Assembly: GCF_014204915.1 (NCBI RefSeq)
Contig: NZ_JACHMH010000001.1
Span: 5,605,501-5,669,500, forward strand
DNA from: Crossiella cryophila
Lineage (GTDB): Bacteria > Actinomycetota > Actinomycetes > Mycobacteriales > Pseudonocardiaceae
DNA length: 64,000 nt
Reading direction: 5' to 3'
The translations under genes were made by a program, and so were the position numbers. Below, one piece after another: positions 62,362 through 64,000 of the stretch. Numbering within the stretch: the stretch's first letter is position 1; every line of letters begins with the position of its first letter. The notes below the pieces were generated by a model. The model saw nothing but the letters and a program-made list of their open reading frames with translations. It ran no database searches and was not told the origin of the DNA.

Positions 62362-63201
62362 TCACTGGCCGGCCTGCGCGCTGCGGGCCTCCAGCAGGAA
62401 CTCGGTCAGCGACGTGGCCTCGGTCGAGCCCGGGTCTGCCGTGAACACCACCGCCCTCAGGTCGCCGTCGGGAATGTGGACGGTGTCGCAGTCCAGTGCG
62501 ATCCGCCCCAGATCCTCGTGCCGCAGCAGCATCCGGCTGTCGTGCTGCCCGGCGGTGGGCGTGCTCGCCCAGAGCTGGGCGAACACGGCGCTGGCGCGCT
62601 GGAGGTCGGCGGTCAGAGACGCCAGGTCTTCGTCCGCGGGGTAGCGGGTCGAGGCCGCATGCAGTTCGGCCACCAGCAGGCGCCGGAAGCGCGCGTCGTC
62701 ACCCGGCGACCGCAGCACCTGGCCGCCCTGACCGACGAACACCCGCCAGGGGATGTTGCCCTCGCGCGGGTGGAGCGAGGGCACCCCGCAGGCCAGCGCT
62801 TCCCAAGCCCGGTTCCAGCCGACGACCGTCCAGGTGGCGTCGAGTACGCACACCGGCGTGCTCGCCAGCCGGTCCACGAGCCGGCGCGCGCCATCACTGA
62901 GCTGCCGTGGCACCAGCCCTTCCACCGGCGCGTAACCGGCCAGCGCGCACAGGTGCTCGTACTCCGCTCTGCTCACCCGGAGTGCTCGGGCCAGGGCGTT
63001 CAACACACCGGGCGAGGGATGCCGACGACCCTGCTCCATGCGTTTCAGGTGATCCGTCGACACGCCGGCCAATTCGGCGAGCTCTTCCCGGCGCAGGCCG
63101 CCCGTGCGCCTGCGGCCGTGACCGACGACACCCACCTGTTCGGGTCGGGTGCGTTCACGTCGCTCCCGCAACACCGTTCCCAAAGTGCTCGCGTCCGGCA
63201 T
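62362..63201 (-). CDS. XRE-family regulator with MmyB-like ligand-binding domain
   Basis: 279 residues. An N-terminal XRE helix-turn-helix (LRERRERTRPEQVG, GGLRREELAELAGVSTDHLKRMEQGR) is followed by an MmyB/PAS-like domain (VCVLDATWTVVGWNRAWEAL, LRHEDLGRIALDCDTVHIPDGDLRAVVFTADPGS; in parts). This family regulates antibiotic or oxidoreductase genes in actinomycetes. It is divergent from the NTF2-like pair at 63376, its probable target. Confidence 0.92.
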   Translation of the reverse strand: MPDASTLGTVLRERRERTRPEQVGVVGHGRRRTGGLRREELAELAGVSTDHLKRMEQGRRHPSPGVLNALARALRVSRAEYEHLCALAGYAPVEGLVPRQLSDGARRLVDRLASTPVCVLDATWTVVGWNRAWEALACGVPSLHPREGNIPWRVFVGQGGQVLRSPGDDARFRRLLVAELHAASTRYPADEDLASLTADLQRASAVFAQLWASTPTAGQHDSRMLLRHEDLGRIALDCDTVHIPDGDLRAVVFTADPGSTEATSLTEFLLEARSAQAGQ

Positions 63202-63375
63202 GGCCGAAGAATATCAGCGGCATCCGACTAGGGGGGACATCCTGGCCCCTGCTACGGCGGCCGAAACCCGGAAGAATGGGTACCGGGAAGGCGGAGACAG
63301 CGCACGTGAATCTGTGTAGACACGCGCTCCGCACTCGACTTTTTTTCCGATCGTGTTCTCGATAAAGGAATTTTC

Positions 63376-63858
63376 ATGACTGATGTCAACCACCTCGCCG
63401 ACCGGGTCGCTGTCGCCGAGACCGTGGCCCGTTTCGCTTGGTCACAGGATCTGAAGGACTGGGACGATCTGCGTGCGATCCTCGCCGATACCGTCACGAT
63501 GGACGTCTCCGAGCACTTGGGCGCGCCGCCACAAGAATTGAGTGCCGATGATTTCGTGGCCGCCTGCCGGACGGCGCTGGAAGGGTTTCAGAGCACTCAC
63601 CACTCGACCTCCAACGTCATCGTCGAGCTTGCGGGCGACCACGCTACCTGCCGGAGTTTCATGGTGGCCTACCACCACGTTCCCACCGACGAGGTGGACT
63701 GGCTCGTCGTGCGTGCTTTCTGGCACGTCGACCTGCGGCGGGTCGACAATGAATGGCGACTGAGGCGCATCCGCGTCGTGCGAAAAGCCCCTTTCGAGGG
63801 CAACCCCGAGCTTTACGCGATCGCCAAGGGGTCTGCGTACAAGGAGGGCGAGAAGTGA
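63376..63858 (+). CDS. NTF2-like (SnoaL-fold) protein
   Basis: 160 residues. The pattern ADRVAVAETVARFAWSQDLKDWDDLRAILADTVTMDVS (in two parts, about 8-45), then THHSTSNVIVEL and AFWHVDLRRVDNEWRLRRIRV, matches SnoaL_4/NTF2-like enzymes (scytalone dehydratase-like). The ATG follows AAAGGA. The GTG start of a second such gene overlaps its stop by 4 nt. Confidence 0.85.
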   Translation: MTDVNHLADRVAVAETVARFAWSQDLKDWDDLRAILADTVTMDVSEHLGAPPQELSADDFVAACRTALEGFQSTHHSTSNVIVELAGDHATCRSFMVAYHHVPTDEVDWLVVRAFWHVDLRRVDNEWRLRRIRVVRKAPFEGNPELYAIAKGSAYKEGEK

Positions 63859-64000
63859 GTGCGTCTACCGAGGAAGTGCGCGCCGTTCCGTTTCGAATGG
63901 CCGCGGCGATGTCCGAACGTGACGTCGAAAAGCTGGTGGTCAACTACACCGACGACTTCGACTGCGTGATGCCGGTGCACCCTGCTCGCTCCTTCCGCGG
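63855..64000 (+). CDS. NTF2-like protein, N-terminal part (cut by window end)
   Basis: Starts at GTG 63855 (VSASTEEVRAVPFRMAAAMS) and runs past the right edge, 48 codons visible. The segment RDVEKLVVNYTDDFDCVMPV resembles the first helix and strand of SnoaL-like proteins. It is the translationally coupled partner of the gene at 63376. Confidence 0.65.
   Translation, partial: MSASTEEVRAVPFRMAAAMSERDVEKLVVNYTDDFDCVMPVHPARSFR

Overview
The window is high-GC DNA with GTG/TTG starts, many 4-nt ATGA/GTGA stop-start overlaps and actinobacterial gene families (SARP and LAL regulators, SoxR without SoxS, EshA-type family 2B encapsulin, WXG/YbaB secretion-linked proteins, PknH-like sensor domain, SUKH immunity). 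It is chromosomal sequence of a filamentous actinomycete. Pseudonocardiales is my best guess, but no marker gene fixes the genus.

Layout. 1-2.7 kb: a TetR gene (cut by the window edge) divergent from a flavin monooxygenase/MDR oxidoreductase pair. 2.7-7.9 kb: a secreted subtilase divergent from an OmpR-type two-component system. 8.1-11.7 kb: a family 2B encapsulin shell gene (with a cyclic-nucleotide-binding insert) overlapping a gene for one polypeptide that fuses a polyprenyl synthase to a class I terpene synthase. 11.7-14 kb: a GntR-TetR chimeric regulator divergent from a TetX-like monooxygenase, with a 17-bp-arm inverted repeat covering the monooxygenase start codon. 14-18.7 kb: methyltransferase, hemerythrin, TetR and a large SARP regulator. 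18.9-26.8 kb: two very large secreted proteins (propeller + LamG; helical/coiled-coil + BNR propeller) closed by a strong terminator. 26.8-32.6 kb: TetR with three matching operators, a LAL regulator, two tandem secreted W-x-C repeat proteins, an NTF2-like protein. 32.6-38 kb: a SoxR-controlled drug exporter and a sugar-type MFS/ROK/SDR operon.

38.1-55.0 kb is the most distinctive region: a compact, divergently transcribed biosynthetic cluster centred on a 21-codon peptide gene that is followed by a perfect 13-bp hairpin. Leftward operon: peptide, M16 peptidase, GNAT, nucleotidyltransferase-like protein, ABC-2 exporter (ATPase + two permeases). Rightward operon: HPr-kinase-like ATPase, class III aminotransferase, a second nucleotidyltransferase-like protein, two paralogous P-loop kinases, iron-type alcohol dehydrogenase, processive-type GT2, polysaccharide deacetylase, NodU/TobZ-type carbamoyltransferase, APH-type kinase. 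No lanthipeptide, lasso, radical-SAM or YcaO enzyme is present. I infer an amino-/carbamoyl-sugar-decorated product that is peptide-derived or peptide-scaffolded and exported. I cannot match it to a named class.

55-61.6 kb: a WXG/YbaB-type secretion-linked locus ending in a secreted coiled-coil nuclease toxin and a SUKH immunity protein. 61.6-62.3 kb: gene remnants around a decaying three-repeat type I-E CRISPR mini-array (29-nt repeats, 32-nt spacers) with no cas genes in view. 62.3-64 kb: an XRE/MmyB-like regulator and two NTF2/SnoaL-like genes, the last cut by the window end.
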